Shown: piece after piece, positions 24,497-33,613 of the stretch
Layout of the letters: the number at the start of each line of letters is the position of its first letter
Position numbering within the stretch: the stretch's first letter is position 1
DNA from: Candidatus Thorarchaeota archaeon
GTDB lineage: Archaea; Asgardarchaeota; Thorarchaeia; Thorarchaeales; Thorarchaeaceae
Direction: 5' to 3'
Assembly (NCBI GenBank): GCA_016839445.1
Contig: JAEOUG010000021.1
Location: 1-35,630 of the forward strand
Length of the DNA: 35,630 nt
The notes under the pieces: model-generated
What the model was told of the DNA's origin: nothing
Seen by the model: the letters and a program-made list of their open reading frames with translations, nothing else
The model's database searches: none
Position numbers and translations under genes: made by a program

Positions 24497-25642
24497 ATGC
24501 AATACAGAAGGCTGGGCAGAATCTCTGATAGGGTGTCGGCGCTTGGATTCGGCTGCATGCGCCTGCCTACTCAGGAGGACAGAGGCCCCATCGACAGGGC
24601 GGAGGCAGTCAGGCTCATTCGGAAGGGAATCGACAATGGGATCAACTACGTTGATACGGCTTGGACATATCACCGCGGAGAGAGCGAAGTTGTCCTGGGC
24701 CTGGCTCTGAAGGATGGATACCGTGAGCGGGTCACTCTTGTAACGAAGTGCCCTGTCGGACGAGATGATTTCACCGAGCCCGAGCACTTCGACAAGTACC
24801 TTGACGAGCAGATGGGACGATTAGATGTAGACTCTCTCGACGTATACCTATTCCATGCGCTCAACAAGAAGACGTATGAGGAGAAAGTCGTCGCCCTCAA
24901 TCTTGTAGAGCGCGCGATGAAGGCGAAGAAGGAAGGGAAGATCAAACACCTGGGATTCTCCTTTCACGACACGCCTGAGGTTCTCAAAGAGATCATTGAC
25001 TCAGGTGATTTCGACCTTATGCTTGTGCAATACAACATCGTGGACCAGGTGAACCACGACATGATCAACTACGCAGGAGAGAAGGGTCTCGCAGTGGCAA
25101 TCATGGGACCCGTTGGCGGCGGGCGTCTTGCAGGAAAGCATCTACCTGAAGAGATGAGGAAGTGGCTGACAGCCGGTAGGGACAACCTGGCGGACCTAGC
25201 CTTCAAGTTCGTACTCAGTAATCCCAACGTTTCAGTTGCTCTGTCTGGAATGGGCAGTGAAGAGATGCTCGATGACAATCTGCAGATTGCCTCGAGAGAT
25301 GACTACGACCGGCTGACCAAGCAAGAGGAGAAGTCCGTTGAGGGGATAGCGAGAAGATTCAAGGAACTCTGTGACCTCGTGTGCACGGGATGCAAGTACT
25401 GCGAGCCCTGTCCAAACGAGGTGAGTATCAGCTTCATCTTCGAAGCTCTGCAGCGCTACCAAATCTACGGGGACCATGAGGACGCTAAGGCAAGATACGC
25501 AGCCATAGGGAAGATACCTTGGGCAAAAGGAGAGAACGCAGAAGCCTGCATTGAATGTGGTGAATGCTTGGAGAAGTGCCCCCAAGGCATCGACATCATC
25601 AACCAGCTAAAGAAGGCACACGAGTTCCTGTATTCGGGTTGA
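24497..25642 (+). CDS. Aldo/keto reductase with C-terminal two-cluster ferredoxin domain
   Basis: The 381-residue protein has an N-terminal aldo/keto reductase barrel: LGFGCMRLP, then NYVDTAWTYHRGESEVVLG with Asp53 and Tyr58 of the catalytic tetrad, and TKCPVGRDDF. The C-terminal domain carries two cysteine sets fit for two 4Fe-4S clusters: C296, C299, C302, C305 and C351, C354, C357, C361, each followed by proline. Such fusions occur widely in anaerobic archaea and bacteria, where the clusters may pass electrons between the flavin-free reductase and ferredoxin; physiological substrates are mostly unknown. It is cytoplasmic. The ATG has GAGAAG just upstream. The last 36 bp overlap the convergent membrane-protein gene. 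Confidence 0.92.
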   Translation: MQYRRLGRISDRVSALGFGCMRLPTQEDRGPIDRAEAVRLIRKGIDNGINYVDTAWTYHRGESEVVLGLALKDGYRERVTLVTKCPVGRDDFTEPEHFDKYLDEQMGRLDVDSLDVYLFHALNKKTYEEKVVALNLVERAMKAKKEGKIKHLGFSFHDTPEVLKEIIDSGDFDLMLVQYNIVDQVNHDMINYAGEKGLAVAIMGPVGGGRLAGKHLPEEMRKWLTAGRDNLADLAFKFVLSNPNVSVALSGMGSEEMLDDNLQIASRDDYDRLTKQEEKSVEGIARRFKELCDLVCTGCKYCEPCPNEVSISFIFEALQRYQIYGDHEDAKARYAAIGKIPWAKGENAEACIECGECLEKCPQGIDIINQLKKAHEFLYSG

Positions 25643-26275
25643 GCAGCGGGACCACTTCGGTAGAGCAAGCTCGGCAGCCTGCAGTTTCCGCTGATGACGC
25701 CGACTTAGAATGAACACCACGGAAATAGAAGCGAAGATGAAGAGCGCCGCTCCCAGTAGAGTCAAATCTGCGTCGAAGTACCAGGCCCTATTCATCGCCA
25801 CGGGGAAGGAGTATGCTACTGTATCGGAAACATAGATGCGGCAGTCTAGCACCCATCTGATTCTGATGTAGATTGTCTCATTGGTGGCCACATCGAAGGG
25901 AAACGGTGTCAGAGGGGAGTTGTGTACTTCGTACAGGCCTGAGCCGTTCGCGCTGATGTCTGGTGGCACGCGCTTTCCGAGTTCACGCCAGCTCTGGTTG
26001 TCCTTCGAGAGAAACAGTGACTCATAGTAGCCGAAGCTCACAAGCAGAGGGCACTCGAATTCAGGGATTTGCAGCCATGAGTACCTGATCTCGAGATACT
26101 TGGACCACCAATCTGTCTTAACCGCGACTGAGTCCATTGTGATGTAATCCGTTATGGGTTCCGTCGGGAACTGAAGCGCAATTAGGGTGGGCTCTGGCTG
26201 TCCTGTGTTGAGCAACACGGAACCAACAACGAATGCCACAAGCACGAAGATGGCTGTCCTACTCAGCCAAACCAC
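25607..26275 (-). CDS. Unknown exported protein with N- and C-terminal membrane helices
   Basis: The 222-residue protein has an N-terminal helix (about residues 6-23, RTAIFVLVAFVVGSVLL). A beta-rich domain of about 150 residues follows, with a few Cys and sequons such as NQS, NGS and NET, then a C-terminal helix (about 174-194, LTLLGAALFIFASISVVFIL) and a basic tail. The domain between the helices should lie outside. I do not recognise a family. The start is GTG 26275; no ATG is near. It is 76 bp downstream of the arylsulfotransferase-like gene on the same strand, so it may be expressed with it, and it overlaps the convergent aldo/keto reductase gene by 36 bp. Confidence 0.65.
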   Translation of the reverse strand: MVWLSRTAIFVLVAFVVGSVLLNTGQPEPTLIALQFPTEPITDYITMDSVAVKTDWWSKYLEIRYSWLQIPEFECPLLVSFGYYESLFLSKDNQSWRELGKRVPPDISANGSGLYEVHNSPLTPFPFDVATNETIYIRIRWVLDCRIYVSDTVAYSFPVAMNRAWYFDADLTLLGAALFIFASISVVFILSRRHQRKLQAAELALPKWSRCSTRIQELVCLL

Positions 26276-26351
26276 CTAGCTGACAAGGGCTAGGAATGCC
26301 ATTAGGGTTTCGGAGTGTGAAGTATTGTACTACACATAGCTGACTGTTGTC

Positions 26352-28433
26352 TTACACGTTTCTCCTGAGCTTGCCTGTCTTGATTAGGATGACCAAGGCA
26401 ACAGGGATTGCCACGATGATGCCAGCAAGGGACAGGAACAGAGGATTCAGCACGTTTGAGGATCCAGGTAGTTGGCCGTATAGCAGCACAGATGCCACAA
26501 TGCCGTCACTGTTCTCGACTTGGAGTATAATGTACCTGACGCCGTCGGGTAGAGTAGTGATCGATATCAACTTCTCAGCGACTAGCCACTGAGGCTGAAA
26601 TACCAGTGAATCCTGATAGACCTCCTCGCCGTTGACAAGGATACGAACCTCGCCTGTTGAGGTGTGCATCTGCTTCACGCAATTGTAGACGGAGAGATTC
26701 AGGAATAGAGTGTGTTGGTTTACATTGAGATTCTGCTGGTTGATGTGAACTACAGGTTCCTCGTAGAATCGTTCCAGTCTGTGTGCCCAGTAGTACGTTC
26801 CTTCGCCTCCGCAGATCTGGAGTTCCCAGACAATCTCTCCTTCAGGGGAGACCTCTGTGAAGATTACAGGAACAGGTCTAGCTTGAACTAGTGCCATGTT
26901 CCCGAATATTCCAAGAGTGTTTCCATCAGGCAACCTATCTGCATCGCCACCAGACTCAGAGAAGTAGTAGGTTTCATTCATGGCATACCAAGACCAGATC
27001 TCTCGCAGAATCTGGTTTTCTTCGTCCAGCTCAATCTCAATGAACCCAGATATCCCCGTCCCGTTTTGTGTCATTGAGGTTGGTACATCAGGATTGAAGA
27101 GACCATTGTCAAACAGCATGTAGTGGTCCTCACCAACCCATTCAAGACTATGAGGGTAGTTGAAGACCGTGTCAACCTCAGTTCCATTGAGAGTGAGAAC
27201 TGTGAAATTCCCCCAACGACCTGCCTTCCAGATGATCTCGCCTGTATCTTTGTCAATCTTCAGAAGCGTGTCCTGATTTCTTACGTTCAGCCAGATTGTG
27301 TTCTCTTCTTTGTCCCACGAGAAGCTATTGGCGTGCATCCAATCTGCGTAACCTCTGAAGGTGTAGTTGTGGCCAAGCCAAGTGTGGACTGTCGAATTGA
27401 ATGGGTAGTGTACCCTAGCATCCCACTGCCAGAGGAGGTCTCCATCCCAATTGTATTCGCTGATAGTATCGTAGATGACCTCTAGACCATCCCAGATTTC
27501 GCCGGAGGTCGCAGTTTCCAGAACCATGAATGTGTCAGTTGCAGGATTGTAGTCGAGTTCATGATGTCCTGCCGGAACCGGCAGTGTGACACGAGTATCA
27601 GTTTCGATGTTCCAGAGTTCCATCCATCCGTCAGAGCCGCCCATCATCACAGTGGTGGAATTCATGAACTTGTGTACACTATGCATTGCATCATTCAGCT
27701 GATTGACAACCTCGCCCTTGTCGTTGACTATGAGGACTTTCCCAGAACCCATTGAACCAATCTGTGCTGATTCATTTGCTATGATGATCTCCATGCATGG
27801 GAATAGTGTCAGCCCGGATGTATACGAACCCTCCTCCTGGTGAGTCATTCGAAACTCGATGATTCCGGATGAGTAGTAGATTGCGGCATCCATGATGGTG
27901 TAGGAGAAGATGGTATTGAGCCTGTCAATCTTGAGAGCGATACCAAGAGTCCCGTCGAAGTCGACCTCACCTCGTTGAAAGGCTGAAGCAGCCGTCGTTT
28001 GGCAGCTGAATACTTCTATCAAGGTATCAAAGCTCAGAGCTATGGTGACATCCGTCTCGACCGGCGCAACCAGCTTGGCCTCAAGGTCGAGTGTATCATT
28101 CTCTACAACGAACCAGAGGTATCCTGTGTCTATGATGTCCAGAACAGCTGTTATCTCCCATCCCGTTGTGATCTCAATGGCTTCCGGTTGATGGGCCGCA
28201 ACATACTCCGAGAAGACTGAGAAATTCTCCATGTCATCCCAGGTGAAATCTCCTCTTGATAGCTTATCCTTCAGGTCTGCCTTCATTGCTCGAATCTCTG
28301 CGGGGGCGTCGTCGAGATTCAGAGGCTCGGGTGGCGGTGGGTTGAGAATGCCGTTCAGGACGTAGAGAAAGGATGATACTCCTATCAAAGCTACAAGCAG
28401 GATGACAAGGAGTCCCTTGTATCTTCTCCTCAT
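26352..28433 (-). CDS. Arylsulfotransferase (ASST)-family exported protein
   Basis: From ATG 28433 the protein has 693 residues. It has an N-terminal helix (LLVILLVALIGVSSFLYVL), an N-terminal beta domain, then a six-bladed propeller-like region with ASST-family signatures: HELDYNPATDTFMVLE, DWMHANSFSWDKEENTIWL, IDKDTGEIIWKAGRWG, YPHSLEWVGEDHYMLFDNG. His367 in DWMHANS lies in the conserved D-x-x-H-x-N motif of the family. A final Ig-like region and C-terminal helix (LFLSLAGIIVAIPVALVIL) follow. In bacteria ASST enzymes move sulfate between phenols in the periplasm without PAPS; here the same could occur at the outer face, though many archaeal homologues are untested. The longer GTG 28457 start is rejected because a TATA box lies 28 nt before ATG 28433. 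Confidence 0.82.
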   Translation of the reverse strand: MRRRYKGLLVILLVALIGVSSFLYVLNGILNPPPPEPLNLDDAPAEIRAMKADLKDKLSRGDFTWDDMENFSVFSEYVAAHQPEAIEITTGWEITAVLDIIDTGYLWFVVENDTLDLEAKLVAPVETDVTIALSFDTLIEVFSCQTTAASAFQRGEVDFDGTLGIALKIDRLNTIFSYTIMDAAIYYSSGIIEFRMTHQEEGSYTSGLTLFPCMEIIIANESAQIGSMGSGKVLIVNDKGEVVNQLNDAMHSVHKFMNSTTVMMGGSDGWMELWNIETDTRVTLPVPAGHHELDYNPATDTFMVLETATSGEIWDGLEVIYDTISEYNWDGDLLWQWDARVHYPFNSTVHTWLGHNYTFRGYADWMHANSFSWDKEENTIWLNVRNQDTLLKIDKDTGEIIWKAGRWGNFTVLTLNGTEVDTVFNYPHSLEWVGEDHYMLFDNGLFNPDVPTSMTQNGTGISGFIEIELDEENQILREIWSWYAMNETYYFSESGGDADRLPDGNTLGIFGNMALVQARPVPVIFTEVSPEGEIVWELQICGGEGTYYWAHRLERFYEEPVVHINQQNLNVNQHTLFLNLSVYNCVKQMHTSTGEVRILVNGEEVYQDSLVFQPQWLVAEKLISITTLPDGVRYIILQVENSDGIVASVLLYGQLPGSSNVLNPLFLSLAGIIVAIPVALVILIKTGKLRRNV

Positions 28434-28456
28434 GCCGGAGTGCACATGTGGAAGCA

Positions 28457-28467
28457 CGATATAAGTC
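28457..28467 (-). promoter_or_regulatory. TATA box for the arylsulfotransferase-like gene
   Basis: The minus strand reads ACTTATATCG, about 28 nt before ATG 28433. This predicts a leaderless transcript and argues against the upstream GTG. Confidence 0.5.
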
Positions 28468-28516
28468 TAGTATTAAGCTACAGAAACTCCGCTCATAGCC
28501 AGCCTCATTACTTGAA

Positions 28517-31117
28517 TCAGCTGGACTCTCTGCGCTTGAGCTCGTCTTGTACCTCTTTGAGTTTGAGAAGTGCATCCATGGGAGTTGTACGTTCTAGGTC
28601 CAAATGCTTCAGCTTCTCGAGGAGGGGGTCTTCTGCCACGAGTGCTTCAAGTGTCGTCTGCACCTGCTCAACGCGTGTGTTTCTGTCCGGCAGCGAAAGG
28701 TTGTTCTCTCTCTCAATCGTAGCCAAGATCTGTTTCGCTCTCTTCACAACAGACTCAGGCACTCCAGCTAGACCTGCAACCTGCACTCCATAGCTCTTGT
28801 CGGTGCCTCCGTCCACGACTTTGTGAAGGAAGACAATTGTGTCGCCGGACTCCTTCGCAAGCGTGTGAACATTCTGAACCCCATGGTACTGAGAAGCCAT
28901 GTCGGTGAGCTGATGGAAGTGGGTTGCGAAGAGCGCGCGGGTCTTCATCTGCACAATCCTCTCTGCGACGGCCCATGCTAGAGCCATGCCATCAAAGGTC
29001 GAGGTGCCCCTTCCAATCTCATCTAGAATGACCAAGCTGCGCTCTGTGGCGTTGTTTAGAATGTTGGCGGTCTCAATCATCTCTATCATGAATGTGCTCT
29101 GCCTAGCTGTCAGGTCATCAAACGCCCCTACACGAGTGAAGATGCGGTCCACTAACCCAATCTCTGCAGACTTCGCCGGTACGAAGGAGCCCATCTGGGC
29201 TAGGAGTACAATCAATGCACACTGGCGCATGTACGTGCTCTTACCTGCCATGTTTGGCCCGGTGACAATCTGCAGAGTCTTGCCGCCGTCGCCAATCTCG
29301 ATGCTGTTTGGTACGAACTCATTCCGGCCCAGTATCATTTCCATTGATGCATGGCGCCCGTCGACTATGTTGATCCTGGTTCCCTCGGTCACTATCGGCC
29401 TGCAGTACTGCCGCTTCACTGCAACATCTGCAAGCGAAACCAGAACGTCAGCTACTGCAATAGATGCCGAGTCCTTGCGGAGCGTTTCTGACACCTTCTC
29501 GACTTCTTCTCTCAGAGCATCATAGATCTCATACTCAAGGCTGTTGATCTTCTCCTCCCCTGCGAGAACCGATGCTTCTTTCTCTTTCAGTTCGGGCGTC
29601 ACAAAGCGTTCAGCATTGGCAAGTGTCTGCTTTCGTTCGTAGTCTTCCGGAACCATGTTCAGGTTGGATTTCGTCACCTCGATGTAGTAGCCAAAGACCT
29701 TGTTGAAGCCAACCTTGAGTGACTTGATTCCAGTCCTTCTTCTTTCAGAGGTCTGCAGCGACGCAATCCATTTCTTGTCCGATTGGATGGATCCCTTGAG
29801 CTTGTCAAGAGCTTCACTGAAGCCCTCCTTAATCATGCCTCCTTCCTTGACAGAAACGGGAGGGTCATCGACAATGGCCGAATGGAGTGTTTCATGAAGT
29901 CCGGGCAGGGGATCGATGGAAGAGGCGCATCCCTTCAGGAGCTGGCTCTTGCAGTCCTTGAGCGACTTCTTTATCTTCGGAATCTTTGCTAGGGCGTTTC
30001 TTAGTGATAGAAGATCCCTTGCTCCTGACTTCCCGAAGACTATTCGGCTTGTCACTCGTTCAAGATCCCCGAGGTCTCTGAGGCTGTCTTCTACTCCCTT
30101 ACGAACCAATGCATCTCTCGCCAGTTCCTCAACCGCATCTAGCCTCTCGCCTATAGCCGTGAGATCTCGAAGTGGCTGCAATATCCATTGTTTGAGTTTC
30201 CGTTTTCCCATTGGCGTGATGGTCTCATCTAGAACACTCAGGAGGGTTCCTCTCTTGCTTCCATCGCGGGCGTTCCTAGTGAGTTCGAGATTCCTCTGTG
30301 TAGTCGGGTCAACAATCATGTGCTCTTCGATTGAATATGTTCTGATGCCTGAGAGTGCAATCGAAGCCGCCTTGTAGACATCTCTGAGGTATGCCATGAC
30401 TGCGCCTGCCGCACCCAATGCTGCCCTCTTGTCGGTGATACCGAAGCCTTCGAGTGTGGCCACGCCAAAGTGCTCCTTGATGTAACCTTCTGCCGAGTGT
30501 GCAGAGAAGTCATGGTCATTGCGAATTGTCACTCTTGCAGCAAGTTCCTCAATCTGTGGATTGCCCCTGTGCTTGGACATGCTATCAGGCAGCAGGACCT
30601 CAGAAGGTGACAACCTTGCGACCTCATTCAAGGTCTTGTCGTCATTGATTCGTCCTGCGAACTCCGTGGCAAGGAACTCCCCTGTTGAAACATCAACCAC
30701 AGCCACACCCACAGTATCCTCATGTTCGACAAGGGCAACCAAGTAGTTGTTAGTCGCATCCTCAAGAATCGAGCTCTCAAGAACTGTTCCAGGAGTCACG
30801 ACTCTGACTACATCCCTCTTAACAAGTCCCTTGGCCTGAGACGCATCTTCCACCTGATCAGCAATTGCCACAGTGAATCCTGCCTGCAGCAGCTTGGCGA
30901 CATAGCCATCGACGGCATGATAGGGGACTCCACACATTGGCCAGCGATCCACTCCCTCTCCTCTTGCGGTCAGGACAATATCGAGTGTCTTGCTTGCCAG
31001 CTTGGCATCTTCATTGAACATCTCGTAGAAGTCACCAAGCCTGAACATCAGTATGGAGTCAGGATGTAGCCGCTTGAGCTGCAGGTATTGCCGCTGCATG
31101 GGAGTCTGCTTGGCCAC
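28517..31117 (-). CDS. mutS: DNA mismatch repair protein MutS (MutS1 type)
   Basis: The 866-residue protein has the full MutS1 layout. The mismatch-binding domain I carries the Phe-X-Glu motif F30-Y31-E32 in LGDFYEMF, followed by connector, lever and clamp domains. The C-terminal ABC-type ATPase has Walker A GPNMAGKSTYMRQ, STFMIEM, Walker B LVILDEIGRGTSTFDG and the ATHFHQL histidine. It recognises mispaired bases and recruits MutL. GTG 31117 begins MAKQTPMQRQYLQLK as in family members; an ATG six codons later (31099) is also possible. The complete domain I separates it from MutS2 and from MutS-like proteins lacking mismatch recognition. It lies between two surface-protein genes on the same strand, with gaps of about 83 and 92 bp. 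Confidence 0.96.
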   Translation of the reverse strand: MAKQTPMQRQYLQLKRLHPDSILMFRLGDFYEMFNEDAKLASKTLDIVLTARGEGVDRWPMCGVPYHAVDGYVAKLLQAGFTVAIADQVEDASQAKGLVKRDVVRVVTPGTVLESSILEDATNNYLVALVEHEDTVGVAVVDVSTGEFLATEFAGRINDDKTLNEVARLSPSEVLLPDSMSKHRGNPQIEELAARVTIRNDHDFSAHSAEGYIKEHFGVATLEGFGITDKRAALGAAGAVMAYLRDVYKAASIALSGIRTYSIEEHMIVDPTTQRNLELTRNARDGSKRGTLLSVLDETITPMGKRKLKQWILQPLRDLTAIGERLDAVEELARDALVRKGVEDSLRDLGDLERVTSRIVFGKSGARDLLSLRNALAKIPKIKKSLKDCKSQLLKGCASSIDPLPGLHETLHSAIVDDPPVSVKEGGMIKEGFSEALDKLKGSIQSDKKWIASLQTSERRRTGIKSLKVGFNKVFGYYIEVTKSNLNMVPEDYERKQTLANAERFVTPELKEKEASVLAGEEKINSLEYEIYDALREEVEKVSETLRKDSASIAVADVLVSLADVAVKRQYCRPIVTEGTRINIVDGRHASMEMILGRNEFVPNSIEIGDGGKTLQIVTGPNMAGKSTYMRQCALIVLLAQMGSFVPAKSAEIGLVDRIFTRVGAFDDLTARQSTFMIEMIETANILNNATERSLVILDEIGRGTSTFDGMALAWAVAERIVQMKTRALFATHFHQLTDMASQYHGVQNVHTLAKESGDTIVFLHKVVDGGTDKSYGVQVAGLAGVPESVVKRAKQILATIERENNLSLPDRNTRVEQVQTTLEALVAEDPLLEKLKHLDLERTTPMDALLKLKEVQDELKRRESS

Positions 31118-31209
31118 CTCAATTCACAACGCAGCTGGCGGTTCTACTGCGTCTCTAATAACGGCATCGCAGGATCCTCTGATTCTCCCCTTGGCCCCGA
31201 ACATCATCT

Positions 31210-33201
31210 CTATGGGCTGGGGCCTCCTCCTCTCCTTCTAATGAAGACCACTGCCACCAAGACCCCCGCTGCTACTGAACCAATGCCAATTCCGTACGCT
31301 ATGAATAGGATGGGATTTGCACCTTCTCGGAATATTCTAGAGAGCAGAAAGGTCTTCAGCACCAGGTTGACTCGAGTTCCATTGTCCTCACTGCACAGAC
31401 AGACCAACTCGTCATTGCCCATAACAAGAATCGAGCATGGCAGCATAGGTGTCCGCTCACCTCCTTGGTTCAATTGAGAGGACACCGAGCCAGTGAGGTT
31501 TAGGTCTGTCTTGAAGAGGACCTTGACGCTGTCATACCTGTAGGTTTCTGCGAGCACGATGAGCGAGCCGCTGTCAGTCAAACATGTGGCCTTGCATTCC
31601 AGGAACTCGTACCATTCGCCTTGGTATACGACCTCCATAGTGATTCTCTTCTTGGATTCTCCGCTTGATGTCCACTTCTCAACATGCAAATGGGTGGCAT
31701 TAGCTGATGTGGTGAAGAGTCCCCCGGTGCTGTCAACCATAACATCATGAAAACACCTTGTGGCAGGAGTTGTCAAGTTCCACCTCTGTGAGCCGTTCAA
31801 ATACCAAGAGCTCAACCGATTGGGTTCGAGGGTGAATATGGTTTCGTTCGACAACGCAATACTGTGGCCAAGCTCGATGCCATGCCACCAAGGCAGATAC
31901 CACTCCTCACTGATCACGGTCCATTGATGGGTTCCATTCTCGCTGAATTTCAGGAGCTCGCTCCTCATTGTGAATATCAGCTCACCTACCTCTAGGTAGA
32001 AGACTCCTGCGACATAGATTGAGTGATCGTGAGATACGGCAATGTCGATTTCCAGCGCGTCATAGTAATCCCCCCAATAGGCCACCCACTCCTGTTCCCC
32101 CTCCTCGCTCCATTTCGCTAGAAAGCCTTGATGAGCGTACAAGTACGAGCTGGTATTGCGCGTGATTCCTGCCGTGAGGAGGTCCTGCGAATCTGAAACC
32201 AGAGCAAGCGCTACCGCTGACCCATTTCCATTCCAGGGGTCTTCTAGGTTGCGCTGGTCCAGATTGACCAAGACATGGCTGTGGGTGTCAGATGGTTGAT
32301 ACCAAGAACGAGGTTGTAGATTGGCCAGTCCGAATCTCATCCCGCTGGTGGTCACTGCTAATCCCTTGCAGAAGAGATGCCCCTGAGTTGTGGAAAGGAC
32401 TTCAGTCGTAGTCGGCGACGGAACCTGCCCTATGGGAATGGCTTCAGAGAGTAGGGCTTCTACTTGGAAGCTGTCTACGGTAAGCTTCACTTGCCCATTG
32501 TAGTGCAGCCAAGGTTCGTAGTCAACCCATTGCTCGAACCTGTAGGTGGGCGAGAGCGCGATTAGAATATGGAATCCTGAAACAGGCTCTCCGTTCTCAT
32601 CAAAGCAGTCCTCGAGAACGTTATCCCAAGCGTAGGTGATAGATCCTTGTGGCAGTTCCTGACTCTTCGTAACGGACCCTTCACTATCTGTTGGGAAATG
32701 AAGAATGGGATACCAGTCCGAAGGTGACTCGGTTGTCTTCACGTACACCGTGCACTCGAACATCTGGCGGCCATCCTCTTCAGTGGCAAAGTCTCCAGTG
32801 ACCTCCAATCTCGCAACCATTGCTGCCCGAAGACCATCAGGTTGCCTGTTCTCGGCCCAGAATGCATTCTCGGTCAGTCTGACATGATCTAGACAATCCG
32901 GCCATCCAAAGCCCTTTGAGGCCCAATTGAGGGGAGTGCCCGCCACATGTGTCCAAACGAGGTCGGCTGAGTTCGATGTTGAGTTCCATCCTGAGCTGAA
33001 CTCTCCAGATGTCCCCACGTTTGTCATGTTTGGTTCCGTGGTCAGGTTCGGGTTGGGAACTAGCTGCAGTGTATTGGCAGCTGGGGAAACATATGCCGCA
33101 TCATGAGTGTTAGAGTCAGGAGGGAGGTTGGCAGAGAGTGAGAGCACTAGGAGGAGAACGAAGGCAATCCCTATCGTTTCTTCACTCTGCAAGGTCTTCA
33201 C
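31210..33201 (-). CDS. Exported C-anchored protein with beta-sandwich and beta-propeller-like domains
   Basis: The 663-residue protein has a signal peptide (TIGIAFVLLLVLSLSANLP). An N-terminal region of about 230 residues looks like a jelly-roll or carbohydrate-binding domain (FSSGWNSTSNSADLVWTHV and following). A repeat region (about 320-610) has blades of the type 'G.LAKW.E.GEQEW' and 'ELLKFSENGTHQWTV', with 'YVAGVF' strands, as in SBBP/PQQ-like propellers. The C-terminal helix (ILFIAYGIGIGSVAAGVLVAVV) ends with IRRRGGGPSP. The body should face outside. A carbohydrate-binding or scaffold role is an inference; no enzyme signature is seen. The start is GTG 33201 with GAGGAAATGAGGG upstream. 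It lies 92 bp upstream of mutS on the same strand. Confidence 0.78.
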   Translation of the reverse strand: MKTLQSEETIGIAFVLLLVLSLSANLPPDSNTHDAAYVSPAANTLQLVPNPNLTTEPNMTNVGTSGEFSSGWNSTSNSADLVWTHVAGTPLNWASKGFGWPDCLDHVRLTENAFWAENRQPDGLRAAMVARLEVTGDFATEEDGRQMFECTVYVKTTESPSDWYPILHFPTDSEGSVTKSQELPQGSITYAWDNVLEDCFDENGEPVSGFHILIALSPTYRFEQWVDYEPWLHYNGQVKLTVDSFQVEALLSEAIPIGQVPSPTTTEVLSTTQGHLFCKGLAVTTSGMRFGLANLQPRSWYQPSDTHSHVLVNLDQRNLEDPWNGNGSAVALALVSDSQDLLTAGITRNTSSYLYAHQGFLAKWSEEGEQEWVAYWGDYYDALEIDIAVSHDHSIYVAGVFYLEVGELIFTMRSELLKFSENGTHQWTVISEEWYLPWWHGIELGHSIALSNETIFTLEPNRLSSWYLNGSQRWNLTTPATRCFHDVMVDSTGGLFTTSANATHLHVEKWTSSGESKKRITMEVVYQGEWYEFLECKATCLTDSGSLIVLAETYRYDSVKVLFKTDLNLTGSVSSQLNQGGERTPMLPCSILVMGNDELVCLCSEDNGTRVNLVLKTFLLSRIFREGANPILFIAYGIGIGSVAAGVLVAVVFIRRRGGGPSP

Positions 33202-33367
33202 TCCCTCATTTCCTCTTCCGAGAGCTCTGTAATCAAGTTAGCGGTGTAAGGGCGAACACATTCCCCTGATCTTGGTCAGCGCACCGAGGACGGCAGTACA
33301 GGGAATCTTGCGTTGATATCCCTCCTTATGAAGTCACAGACCAATAGTCTTCTGAAGGGTGATTCCT

Positions 33368-33553
33368 ATGGCCTTGATTAGAGATGAGTGGTTGATACCG
33401 ATTGGAAGCCTCTGCCTTGCTGCGGCGATACTTGCAGATCGATTCATTCCGCTAGAGGCTGCGATTCTAGACTTCATCATAGGTGTGCTGACAGGAATCT
33501 CGATGGTTCTTAGTCTGGTTGGGCTCTACAAGATGCGGAAGTCCACGGACTAG
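33368..33553 (+). CDS. Small two-helix membrane protein
   Basis: The 61-residue protein MALIRDEWLIPIGSLCLAAA... has two hydrophobic segments (about 8-24 and 31-52) separated by DRFIPLEAAILD, and a basic end (YKMRKSTD). ATG 33368 is preferred over GTG 33359 because GGTGATT ends 4 nt upstream. It stands 60 bp before the geranylgeranyl reductase gene on the same strand. The function is unknown. The hairpin-like helix pair with an Arg-Phe-Ile-Pro turn suggests a conserved small membrane protein rather than noise. The region before it (33202-33367) holds only the two divergent promoters. Confidence 0.6.
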   Translation: MALIRDEWLIPIGSLCLAAAILADRFIPLEAAILDFIIGVLTGISMVLSLVGLYKMRKSTD

Positions 33554-33613
33554 GAGGGAAGTCATACCACCGAAGGGTGGCATTCATAACGAGTTGCAGC
33601 TTGGCCCATAGCG

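Noticed and set aside
28986..29525. 179-residue open frame on the plus strand opposite mutS
   Set aside because: It lies wholly inside the antisense of a certain mutS gene, is rich in Ser/Arg/Thr as expected of antisense translation, and has no domain or ribosome binding site.
28517..31117. Possibility that the MutS protein is a MutS2 or a MutS-like recombination protein
   Set aside because: The intact N-terminal mismatch-binding Phe-X-Glu motif and the length of 866 residues fit MutS1, and no Smr domain is present.
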